Assembly: GCA_012512995.1 (NCBI GenBank)
Contig: JAAZDA010000310.1
Location: forward strand, 1 to 12,366
Direction: 5' to 3'
DNA from: Clostridiales bacterium
GTDB taxonomy: Bacteria > Bacillota > Clostridia > Lachnospirales > Lachnospiraceae
Length of the DNA: 12,366 nt
Positions within the stretch are counted from its first letter, which is position 1. Each line of letters begins with the position of its first letter. The position numbers and the translations under genes were made by a program. Positions 1 through 5,611 of the stretch are shown here, in pieces. The notes below the pieces were generated by a model, which saw only the letters and a list, made by a program, of their open reading frames with translations, was not told the origin of the DNA and made no database searches.

Positions 1-129
1 CCCCATAACTGTGCTCTCAGGAATATCCTGAGCGATCTCAGCAAATTTTCCATTTTCTATGAGAATATCGATAATGCAATCAAGTCCTGAAGCGGGATCA
101 ATTACATGACCGTTCTTTATGAGAAGCAT
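1..129 (-). CDS. pyrC: Dihydroorotase, N-terminal 43 residues (partial, runs off the left edge)
   Basis: Dihydroorotase is a cytoplasmic zinc amidohydrolase that interconverts N-carbamoyl-aspartate and dihydroorotate, the third step of pyrimidine synthesis. Only the N-terminus is visible. It begins MLLIKNGHVIDPASGLD and continues with DILIENGKFAEI, the small beta-sandwich that opens amidohydrolases of this type (family pattern NGxVIDP...D.LIENGKI). The metal-binding HxH motif would lie outside the window. The start at 129 is supported by a reverse-strand GGAGGG seven bases upstream. The gene is divergent from plsC, and pyrK and pyrD lie on the other side of plsC, which strengthens dihydroorotase over hydantoinase or another amidohydrolase. 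No convincing promoter was found for it in the 133 bases before plsC. Confidence 0.77.
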   Translation of the reverse strand, partial: MLLIKNGHVIDPASGLDCIIDILIENGKFAEIAQDIPESTVMG

Positions 130-174
130 ATGCAACCCTCCGTTACTGTTATACGTAACATAATTGTACCAAAG

Positions 175-203
175 TTTTCATAAGACAGGGTTTATGGTAA
201 AAT
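175..203 (+). promoter_or_regulatory. Predicted sigma-A-type promoter for plsC-pyrK-pyrD
   Basis: A -35 box TTTTCA (175-180, 4 of 6 to consensus) and a -10 box TAAAAT (198-203, 5 of 6) are separated by exactly 17 bases. Transcription would start near 210, about 53 bases before the plsC start codon. This is the best-spaced pair in the divergent pyrC/plsC gap. It is a prediction by eye. Confidence 0.42.
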
Positions 204-213
204 TGTATACAAT
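202..213. promoter_or_regulatory. Perfect 12-bp palindrome, candidate GntR-family operator
   Basis: ATTGTATACAAT reads identically on both strands and overlaps the end of the predicted -10 box and the +1 of the plsC promoter. Its GTATAC core with flanking TT/AA resembles operators of GntR regulators of the FadR/FCD subfamily (pattern TTGTATACAA or TNGTNNNACNA). A GntR/FCD regulator is encoded downstream in the same run (3661-4350). Binding there would block transcription start. The link is inference. Confidence 0.45.
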
Positions 214-262
214 CCTGTACAAAATACGGTTGTCATCGGAGGCCGCTAAGAAAGGTACATAT

Positions 263-1000
263 ATGATCCGTTTGATATTGGGTTTCGCGTTTGCTGTGGT
301 TTACCTGATCCTGGGTATAGTGTTTGAACTTATTGCTCTGATTATCGGCCTTTTCAGCAAGAAGGCCAAAGAAAAGTTTGTCATGGTGTGGGTCTCAGTA
401 GGGCTTCGCGGCGTCGGCTTCTTTGGAGGAGCGAAGATCACGGTGCTTCACAGGGAGAATATCCCGACGGACAGGGCAGCCTGCTTTATTGGAAATCACA
501 GAAGTTTCTTCGATATTATCTGTACATATCCATTAATGAAACGCCCGACAGGGTACCTTGCGAAGATCAACATGGAACATGTTCCACTTCTAAGTACATG
601 GATGCGCAATATACACTGCCTTTTCCTCGACAGAAATGATATAAAGCAGGGCCTTGAGACAATTCTCAAGGCAATAGACCTGATAAAGAGCGGGGTCTCA
701 GTATTTGTTTTTCCTGAGGGCACGCGCTGCAGGGAAGAGGGCACTATGCTGCCGTTCCATGCAGGAAGTTTCAAGATCGCAACAAGACCCGGGGCGCCCG
801 TTGTGCCGGTGACGATAGTGAACACAGGAGCCATCTGGGAGGATCATTTTCCGATAGTAAAAGCGCAGCGTGTGATCATAGATTTCGGAGATCCTATCGA
901 GACTGCCGGAATGAAGCCTGCAGACAGAACGGCGCTTCCTGAAAATGTGCGTGGCATAATGATGGAAACATACGAAAAGGACAGGGAACTCATCAAATGA
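263..1000 (+). CDS. plsC: 1-acyl-sn-glycerol-3-phosphate acyltransferase (PlsC family)
   Basis: The enzyme transfers an acyl chain to lysophosphatidic acid to give phosphatidic acid, the precursor of membrane phospholipids, at the cytoplasmic face of the membrane. With the start at 263 the protein has 245 residues, normal for the family. A hydrophobic N-terminal segment (about 3-31) serves as membrane anchor. Acyltransferase block I is NHRSFFD (N78, catalytic H79, D84, i.e. NHX4D), block II is FLDR (121-124), block III is FPEGTR (150-155), and block IV is VVPVTIV (180-186). The frame stays open upstream to 164, but that stretch covers the predicted promoter and lacks a good ribosome site. ATG 263 has AAAGG about nine bases upstream. 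The stop overlaps the ATG of the pyrK leader segment (ATGA), implying coupled translation. The acyl-donor specificity cannot be told from sequence. Confidence 0.9.
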   Translation: MIRLILGFAFAVVYLILGIVFELIALIIGLFSKKAKEKFVMVWVSVGLRGVGFFGGAKITVLHRENIPTDRAACFIGNHRSFFDIICTYPLMKRPTGYLAKINMEHVPLLSTWMRNIHCLFLDRNDIKQGLETILKAIDLIKSGVSVFVFPEGTRCREEGTMLPFHAGSFKIATRPGAPVVPVTIVNTGAIWEDHFPIVKAQRVIIDFGDPIETAGMKPADRTALPENVRGIMMETYEKDRELIK

Positions 1001-1059
1001 AAGCCAGAATGACAATGACCGTTTCTGAAACGGAATAACTTCAAAGTGGAATATATTCC
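997..1059 (+). other. Severed 5' end of pyrK: 13 codons, in-frame TAA at 1036-1038, then 7 codons to the next ATG
   Basis: An ATG at 997 overlaps the plsC stop (ATGA) and is preceded by AGGGA. It reads MKARMTMTVSETE, then TAA, then LQSGIYS, and continues in the same frame into MTLAFPK of pyrK. PyrK proteins typically begin with a short strand of this kind followed by a GIYSM-like motif, so the pieces on both sides of the stop look like one original N-terminus. The frame is unchanged, so this is a point nonsense codon (for example CAA, AAA or GAA to TAA), not a frameshift. It may be a real mutation, a sequencing or assembly error, or a short leader peptide followed by reinitiation at 1060. Confidence 0.7.
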
Positions 1060-1794
1060 ATGACGCTCGCCTTTCCGAAAAACACACACTTGACTGTGAA
1101 CCCGGGGCAGTTCGTAGGAATTTATCCAAATGATCAGACTGCCCTTCTTCCACGTCCCATAAGCGTATGCAGGTGGGATGAAAAAGAAGACATGATACGG
1201 CTCGTGTACCGTATTGCCGGAAAAGGAACGAGAGAATTTTCCGGGGCGGGATGGGGCGATACATTCAACGTGACAGGGATGCTTGGCAACGGGTATGACC
1301 TGTCTGAGATGGCAGGCAAGAGTGTAATGATAATTGGCGGTGGAATCGGTATCCCACCTTTGCTTGAACTGGCATGCCGTCTTAAGGAAAAGCCGGGCAC
1401 GCGGGTCACAGCTGTCCTGGGGTACCGCGACAGCAATATGTTCCTCAGAGAAGAATTCGAGAATGCATCGTACAGAGTCTATATTGCAACTGAAGACGGC
1501 AGTGCCGGAACAAAGGGAAATGTACTTGATGCTGTAAGAGAACAGGGTATTGCCGGCAACACTGACATAATAGCTGCCTGCGGACCGATGCCGATGCTGA
1601 GGGCAATCAAATGTTTTGCCGGAGAGCACGGGATAAAAGCGTTCATTTCGCTGGAGGAGCACATGGCCTGCGGTGTCGGCGCCTGCCTCGGATGTGTGGT
1701 AAAGACAAAGAATGTCGATGAACATTCACATGTACACAACGCGAGGATATGTACTGAAGGCCCTGTTTTTGATGCGGCAGATGTTGATATATGA
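1060..1794 (+). CDS. pyrK: Dihydroorotate dehydrogenase B, electron transfer subunit (N-terminally interrupted)
   Basis: PyrK carries FAD and a [2Fe-2S] cluster and passes electrons from PyrD to NAD+ in the class 1B dihydroorotate dehydrogenase complex. From ATG 1060 the protein has 244 residues. The FAD domain holds LLPRPIS (29-35) and GKGTREF (54-60). The NAD-binding domain starts with GGGIGIPP (93-100) and includes ACGPMPML (173-180). The cluster ligands are C204, C209, C212 and C231, in CGVGACLGC and ARICTEGPVF. All key residues are present. The first beta strand is missing because an in-frame TAA at 1036-1038 separates it. ATG 1060 has only a weak GTGGA about ten bases upstream. Full function therefore depends on reinitiation or readthrough, or on the stop being an error. 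It is followed by pyrD, its partner. The identification is firm; whether the protein is made intact is open. Confidence 0.83.
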   Translation: MTLAFPKNTHLTVNPGQFVGIYPNDQTALLPRPISVCRWDEKEDMIRLVYRIAGKGTREFSGAGWGDTFNVTGMLGNGYDLSEMAGKSVMIIGGGIGIPPLLELACRLKEKPGTRVTAVLGYRDSNMFLREEFENASYRVYIATEDGSAGTKGNVLDAVREQGIAGNTDIIAACGPMPMLRAIKCFAGEHGIKAFISLEEHMACGVGACLGCVVKTKNVDEHSHVHNARICTEGPVFDAADVDI

Positions 1795-1819
1795 AGATAG
1801 CGATGATCATGTAGATCAG

Positions 1820-1829
1820 TGAGAGGAAG
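1820..1829 (+). promoter_or_regulatory. Ribosome binding site that selects a TTG start for pyrD
   Basis: The purine-rich TGAGAGGAAG lies nine bases before TTG 1839 but about 21 bases before the in-frame ATG 1851. The spacing favours TTG as the start codon. A seven-codon reading frame (1791-1814), beginning with the ATG that overlaps the pyrK stop, ends just before it. Confidence 0.5.
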
Positions 1830-1838
1830 ACAACATTC

Positions 1839-2753
1839 TTGAAACCTTCAATGGAGATAAATATCGCAGGGGTAAAATTCAGGAACCCTGTCATGACAGC
1901 GTCCGGGACGTTCGGATCAGGTATGGAGTATGCGGAGTTCGTGGACCTTACAAAGCTCGGTGCCGTGGTGACGAAGGGGGTGGCTTCCGTCCCGTGGGCG
2001 GGTAATCCGGTGCCGCGGGTGGCGGAGACTTACGGCGGAATGCTAAATGCTATCGGACTTCAGAATCCCGGGATAGATGTGTTCTGCAGCCGTGACCTGC
2101 CTTTTCTCGAAGGTTTTGATACAAAGGTCATTGTGAATGTCTGCGGGCACACGGAAGAGGAATATCTTGAAGTGGTGGACAGACTTGCTGATGAGAAAAG
2201 TGTGAGCATGCTGGAGATAAATGTTTCCTGCCCGAACGTGAAGCAGGGAGCGATACAGTTTGGACAGGATCCGAAGTGCCTTGCCGAAATCACAGGAAAG
2301 ATAAAGGACAGAGCAAAACAACCTGTCATAATGAAGCTCACGCCAAATGTCACAGATATCTCTGAAATGGCGAGAGCTGCTGAAGCGGGCGGAGCTGACG
2401 CAATATCACTTATCAATACGATCACTGGAATGAAGATCGATGTGGAACGGCAGAAATTTGCGCTTGCAAATAAGACAGGCGGATTGTCGGGTCCTGCGAT
2501 AAAACCTGTGGCAGTGAGAATGGTATATCAATGTGCAGGGGCTGTGAGGATACCGATCATTGGCATGGGCGGTATCGCGACGGCTGAGGATGCACTTGAA
2601 TTCATGCTGGCGGGAGCGACAGGTGTTGCGGTCGGCATGATGAGTTTTCACGATCCCGAAACGGCAGTAAATGTCGCAGCCGGTATCGAAGATTACCTTG
2701 TAAGACACAACATAAGCGACGTAAATGAAATCATAGGTGCGGTGCAAGTATGA
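1839..2753 (+). CDS. pyrD: Dihydroorotate dehydrogenase B (NAD+), catalytic subunit
   Basis: This FMN enzyme oxidises dihydroorotate to orotate, the fourth step of pyrimidine synthesis, in the cytoplasm. The protein has 304 residues when started at TTG 1839. It shows the class 1 TIM-barrel motifs: INIAGVKFRNPVMTASGTFG near the N-terminus (7-26), TKG with the FMN-contacting lysine (45-47), NVSCPNV with catalytic C131 (128-134), NKTGGLSGPAIKP (211-223), and GMGGI (242-246). A catalytic cysteine rather than serine, together with an adjacent pyrK, places it in class 1B. The late FMN-phosphate segment reads TGVAVGMMSFHDP, where most relatives have AVQVGTANFxxP, a mild divergence. It is 44 bases downstream of pyrK and overlaps ispE by ATGA. 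Confidence 0.94.
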   Translation: MKPSMEINIAGVKFRNPVMTASGTFGSGMEYAEFVDLTKLGAVVTKGVASVPWAGNPVPRVAETYGGMLNAIGLQNPGIDVFCSRDLPFLEGFDTKVIVNVCGHTEEEYLEVVDRLADEKSVSMLEINVSCPNVKQGAIQFGQDPKCLAEITGKIKDRAKQPVIMKLTPNVTDISEMARAAEAGGADAISLINTITGMKIDVERQKFALANKTGGLSGPAIKPVAVRMVYQCAGAVRIPIIGMGGIATAEDALEFMLAGATGVAVGMMSFHDPETAVNVAAGIEDYLVRHNISDVNEIIGAVQV

Positions 2754-3637
2754 ACAGAATAACAAGAAAAGCATATGCAAAGATCAATCTGGCGCTGGAT
2801 GTCAAAGGCAGGCGGGATGACGGGTATCATCTTGTGGACATGATCATGCAGAGCGTTGATATCTATGATACGCTCACCATTATGGAGCATGGACGCACTG
2901 AGGGATTTTCGGTAAAACTTGTCACAGACCGCGATGATATTCCGACAGGCAGCGACAATCTCATCGTCAGAGCAGTGGAAATCATGAAATCCGAATACGA
3001 GATAAGGAGCAGCATGCTCTGCGAACTCACAAAGAGGATTCCGGTAGCAGCCGGGATGGCCGGCGGGAGCACTGATGCCGCCGCAGCATTTATCGCAATG
3101 CGGGATATGTTTGTACCTGAGGTGAGCGACGGGGAACTTGAGAAGCTGGCACTGCCGCTCGGAGCAGATATCCCATATTGCATAAGAGGGGGCACCGCGA
3201 GAGCTGAAGGCATAGGGGAGAAGCTGTCAAAACTCGATGATATACCGGAATGCGCACTGGTAATAGTCAAGCCGCCTGTCGGGGTGCCGACCGGTGAAGT
3301 TTACAGATCATATGATGGAATGATAAATGTGAGCCATCCTGATATAGAAGGAATTATAAGAAAACTCGGGGCCGGAGATATAAAGGGCGCAATGAAGATG
3401 TCAGGAAATGTGCTGGAGCCGGTTACCGCAGGCAGATATACAGTGATAGGAGAACTCGAAAAATTTCTTTCGGAGCACGGAAGCTTCTGTTCGATGATGA
3501 CAGGGAGCGGACCCACTGTATTCGGGATGTTTGATACGCGTGACGAGGCCGATGAGGCATACAGAGCACTTAAGGAGCACAGTGAATACGGAAGTTTTGA
3601 ATGTTTTGACACTGCGACGATAACGGCGGTCAGGTAA
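2750..3637 (+). CDS. ispE: 4-diphosphocytidyl-2-C-methyl-D-erythritol kinase
   Basis: IspE phosphorylates 4-diphosphocytidyl-2-C-methylerythritol with ATP in the non-mevalonate (MEP) pathway, supplying isoprenoid units for undecaprenyl phosphate and quinones. The 295-residue protein has the usual length. It starts with AYAKINLAL (K11) and DDGYHLV. The GHMP kinase ATP loop PVAAGMAGGSTDA lies at 98-110, the catalytic aspartate in GADIPYC (D140), and the C-terminal GHMP motif MTGSGPTVFG at 250-259. Its ATG overlaps the pyrD stop, so translation of the two is likely coupled. The GntR regulator starts 23 bases after it. The assignment is secure from the motifs. Confidence 0.95.
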   Translation: MNRITRKAYAKINLALDVKGRRDDGYHLVDMIMQSVDIYDTLTIMEHGRTEGFSVKLVTDRDDIPTGSDNLIVRAVEIMKSEYEIRSSMLCELTKRIPVAAGMAGGSTDAAAAFIAMRDMFVPEVSDGELEKLALPLGADIPYCIRGGTARAEGIGEKLSKLDDIPECALVIVKPPVGVPTGEVYRSYDGMINVSHPDIEGIIRKLGAGDIKGAMKMSGNVLEPVTAGRYTVIGELEKFLSEHGSFCSMMTGSGPTVFGMFDTRDEADEAYRALKEHSEYGSFECFDTATITAVR

Positions 3638-3660
3638 TCAGGGTGAAAGGGCGGCGCGAA

Positions 3661-4350
3661 ATGGCAGATTTTTATGAAGAAAGTGATGACAGGAATCTTC
3701 CACTGAGGGAGACGGTGTATATAAAGCTCAGAAAGCAGATACTGACCGGTGAACTCAAACCGGGAGAGAGGCTGATGGAGATACATCTGGCGAACAAACT
3801 TGATGTCAGCCGCACACCTATACGTGAGGCAATACGCAAGCTTGAACTTGAGGGCCTCGTGAAGATAACACCGGGGAGCGGCGCACAGGTCGCACCGATC
3901 TCAAAGAAGGAGCTAAATGATGTCCTTGAGGTGCGCAGGGCGCTTGACGCATTGAGCTGTGAACTGGCCTGTGCAAGGATCGATGCGCAGGGGAAGGCAA
4001 AACTTAAGAAATCGCGCGAAAAATTCGAGATAGCTGTAAGGAATGGTGATCCCGGCGAGATAACGAGCGCCGATGTGACATTCCACGACATCATAAACAG
4101 GGCAGCGGGAAACACATGTCTTCTGGAGGTGAGCGGAAGGCTCGCAGATCAGGTGTATCGCTACCGTTATGTTTACATCAGAGAAGACGAGAATTATGAA
4201 CAACTCATAAGTGAGCACAGAAATCTGGCCAATGCGATCATCGAGGGAGACAGCAAGGCGGCGGTAAGAGCTGCGCGCGCACACATTGACAGACAGGAAA
4301 AATCTATCATTGCACAGCTTGGAATAGACGACAATGAAAATGCAAAATAA
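3661..4350 (+). CDS. GntR-family transcriptional regulator, FCD (FadR-type) subfamily
   Basis: A cytoplasmic DNA-binding regulator of 229 residues. The winged helix-turn-helix spans about 14-78, with the family signature ILTGELKPGERL (27-38), LANKLDVSRTPIREAIRKLELEGLV in two halves (43-67), and a wing ending near VAPIS. The C-terminal all-helical FCD domain has the metal-ligand set expected for the subfamily: D138 and H142 (DVTFH), H186 (SEH) and H208 (AHID). It therefore probably binds a metal-assisted carboxylate effector, whose identity cannot be read from sequence. ATG 3661 is preferred over GTG 3643 because AAAGGG lies at the right distance upstream. It sits between ispE and the DUF1934 gene on the same strand. 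The palindrome at 202-213 is a candidate target. Confidence 0.92.
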   Translation: MADFYEESDDRNLPLRETVYIKLRKQILTGELKPGERLMEIHLANKLDVSRTPIREAIRKLELEGLVKITPGSGAQVAPISKKELNDVLEVRRALDALSCELACARIDAQGKAKLKKSREKFEIAVRNGDPGEITSADVTFHDIINRAAGNTCLLEVSGRLADQVYRYRYVYIREDENYEQLISEHRNLANAIIEGDSKAAVRAARAHIDRQEKSIIAQLGIDDNENAK

Positions 4351-4368
4351 ACCAGTGGGGGATCTTTT

Positions 4369-4797
4369 GTGACGGATCGTGTGTGGATAACAATCAAAGG
4401 GGAGCAGACGCATCCGGACGGGACTGTCGAGAAGAATAAGAGCCGGCAGCAGGCAGATTACAGGCTGCTTGAGGATGGCACGCACGAACTCCGGTTTGAG
4501 GAAACCCTCGAGGGATACGGCAAAACAATTCCAAACAGGATAACAGTCAGCGAAAAGTGCATAACCGTTGAAAAGACAGGAAATTTTAATACAAACCTGG
4601 TGCTTGAAGCGGGGCATCTCAATTCTTGCGGATATGATACCGAATTCGGAATGATACCAATGGACATACAGACGCAGCAGGTCTCGCTGCTGACCGTGGA
4701 TACGAATATCCATGCCCAGGCAAGATACGAGCTTGATATGGGAAATGATTATAAGGTCGAGTGCAAAGTGAGCATAAAAATAGAGCCGGTCGTCTGA
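4369..4797 (+). CDS. DUF1934 family protein (YwiB-like small beta-barrel)
   Basis: A 142-residue soluble protein starting at GTG 4369, with a strong GGGGGA about six bases upstream. The sequence alternates short strands: VWITIKGEQ at the N-terminus, HELRFEETLEG in the middle, RITVSEKCITVEKTG, then the stretch around ECKVSIKIEP at the end. This matches the DUF1934 calycin-like barrel seen in Firmicutes. The molecular function of the family is not established. No signal peptide or membrane segment is seen. It ends the forward run that begins with plsC, 18 bases after the GntR gene. Its last codons contain the hairpin assigned as terminator of the convergent gene. Confidence 0.8.
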   Translation: MTDRVWITIKGEQTHPDGTVEKNKSRQQADYRLLEDGTHELRFEETLEGYGKTIPNRITVSEKCITVEKTGNFNTNLVLEAGHLNSCGYDTEFGMIPMDIQTQQVSLLTVDTNIHAQARYELDMGNDYKVECKVSIKIEPVV

Positions 4798-4804
4798 ACG
4801 ACCG
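4776..4804 (-). terminator. Weak hairpin terminator for the reverse-strand gene, overlapping the end of the DUF1934 gene
   Basis: CGGTCGT (4787-4793) and ACGACCG (4798-4804) form a perfect seven-base-pair stem with loop CTGA. On the reverse strand a run of five T (4780-4776) follows the stem after six bases. On the forward strand there is no T run, only an AT-rich second hairpin (TCATAA 4807-4812 with TTATGA 4818-4823). The signal is therefore better for the reverse-strand gene. Confidence 0.38.
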
Positions 4805-4845
4805 ACTCATAATTATCTTATGATTATGTTACACCCGATGTTGTG

Positions 4846-5325
4846 TCACTTGACCTGCTTTGCACCAGCGCGTGTCTGCATGTTGTCGACCCACTTGCGG
4901 AAACGGCTCTTCTTCTTGGTGCCCTCGGGATTTCTGATGATTCCGTGAGCTCCCCTGAATCCAACAATGTATATACCGCTGACCTGGGCTTTGATTTCCT
5001 TCTTGACGGGGATCTGGTCAAAGATCTTTTCGTCAGCTACAAGAGAAAGTATCTGCGGGCCGACCTTGGCTTTGACGATCGGAAGCTTTGATCTGCGGAG
5101 CAGTTTGGGAGTCTGGTCCATGACTGCCTGCGGGAGGCCGGAGTCCTTTATGCGCATTTTCTTCTTATCTATAACAAGCATTGTTACAGTCTGCTTGTTG
5201 GCTTCAATCTGTGCCTGTTGATCTTCCTGCTTCTTCTGAGCTTTCTTGCCGAGAAAATAGAGAACAACAAAGACAGCAACAAGAATTGCTAATAATACAA
5301 TAAAAACTATCCACCCAGTACTCAT
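4846..5325 (-). CDS. Conserved-looking small membrane-anchored protein of unknown function
   Basis: The protein has 159 residues. ATG 5325 is chosen because GAGG lies eight bases upstream and a membrane segment follows at once. Residues 5-25 (WIVFIVLLAILVAVFVVLYF) form one transmembrane helix, followed by a charged linker rich in K, Q and E (27-46). A compact domain follows (about 47-130) with strand-like pieces TVTMLVIDKKKMRI, IVKAKVGPQILSLVADEKIF and IKAQVSGIYIVGF, then a very basic tail (GTKKKSRFRKW). The layout of one helix, a charged linker and a small beta domain recalls YajC in outline, but the sequence is not YajC. I do not recognise the family. By the positive-inside rule the domain and tail are cytoplasmic. 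It is convergent with DUF1934 and divergent from the lipoprotein gene. Confidence 0.8.
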   Translation of the reverse strand: MSTGWIVFIVLLAILVAVFVVLYFLGKKAQKKQEDQQAQIEANKQTVTMLVIDKKKMRIKDSGLPQAVMDQTPKLLRRSKLPIVKAKVGPQILSLVADEKIFDQIPVKKEIKAQVSGIYIVGFRGAHGIIRNPEGTKKKSRFRKWVDNMQTRAGAKQVK

Positions 5326-5351
5326 TTGGTAACCTCGCAGTATAATTTGTT

Positions 5352-5381
5352 TTGACAGTAAATCAGAGACCACAATATATT
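5352..5381 (+). promoter_or_regulatory. Predicted sigma-A promoter for the lipoprotein-asnS-nlpC-guaA series
   Basis: A consensus -35 box TTGACA (5352-5357) and TATATT (5376-5381, 5 of 6) are 18 bases apart. Transcription would start near 5388, giving a leader of about 224 bases before the lipoprotein ATG. The boxes are the closest to consensus in the intergenic region. Its -10 box lies within a perfect palindrome. Confidence 0.5.
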
Positions 5382-5384
5382 GTG
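5371..5384. promoter_or_regulatory. Perfect 14-bp palindrome over the -10 box, candidate operator
   Basis: CACAATATATTGTG is identical to its reverse complement and covers the whole -10 box of the forward promoter. It lies just downstream of the predicted start of the reverse promoter. A dimeric repressor bound here would block the forward promoter and hinder the reverse one. The regulator is unknown. Confidence 0.42.
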
Positions 5385-5402
5385 AATGCAGACTCGATAA
5401 AT

Positions 5403-5431
5403 ATTTTAACATTCTTTGAACTGCAGGGCAA
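5403..5431 (-). promoter_or_regulatory. Predicted promoter for the small membrane protein gene
   Basis: On the reverse strand TTGCCC (5431-5426) and TAAAAT (5408-5403) are 17 bases apart. The start would be near 5396, about 70 bases before ATG 5325. This promoter faces the forward promoter at 5352-5381, so the two transcripts would overlap by roughly eight bases at their 5' ends. Confidence 0.38.
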
Positions 5432-5611
5432 CGGCAAAAGGGGCTTTCAAGTACCGTGTTCTTGTGCTAAACTCAATCGTATGCCGCAAATGCTGTGCAC
5501 AACTATTCTGATGCAGGCGGTGCGGAAACACAGATTTTACATATTTTTCTGTTATTATAAAGGGTCTCAGGAATCTTACATATATAAGAAGGAAAGGAAC
5601 AGCACTTAATT

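Noticed and set aside
164..262. N-terminal extension of PlsC from an upstream TTG or ATG
   Set aside because: It covers the predicted promoter and operator, has no well-spaced ribosome site, and would add 33 residues before a complete membrane anchor.
844..1725. 293-codon reverse-strand open frame opposite plsC and pyrK
   Set aside because: It is antisense to clear PyrK motifs, has no recognisable protein features, and is a shadow of the codon pattern.
3913..4713. 266-codon reverse-strand open frame opposite the GntR and DUF1934 genes
   Set aside because: It is antisense to two well-supported genes, with no ribosome site or protein signature.
4846..5325. YajC subunit of the Sec translocon
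   Set aside because: Only the outline (one helix plus small domain) matches; the characteristic RPQ-like segment after the helix is missing.
5536..5561. Second forward promoter TTTACA...TATAAA near the lipoprotein gene
   Set aside because: The spacer is only 14 bases, too short for a sigma-A promoter; a better pair lies at 5352-5381.
5352..5609. Possible 85-residue protein before the lipoprotein gene
   Set aside because: It starts with TTG inside the predicted promoter, has no ribosome site, and has Cys- and aromatic-rich random composition.
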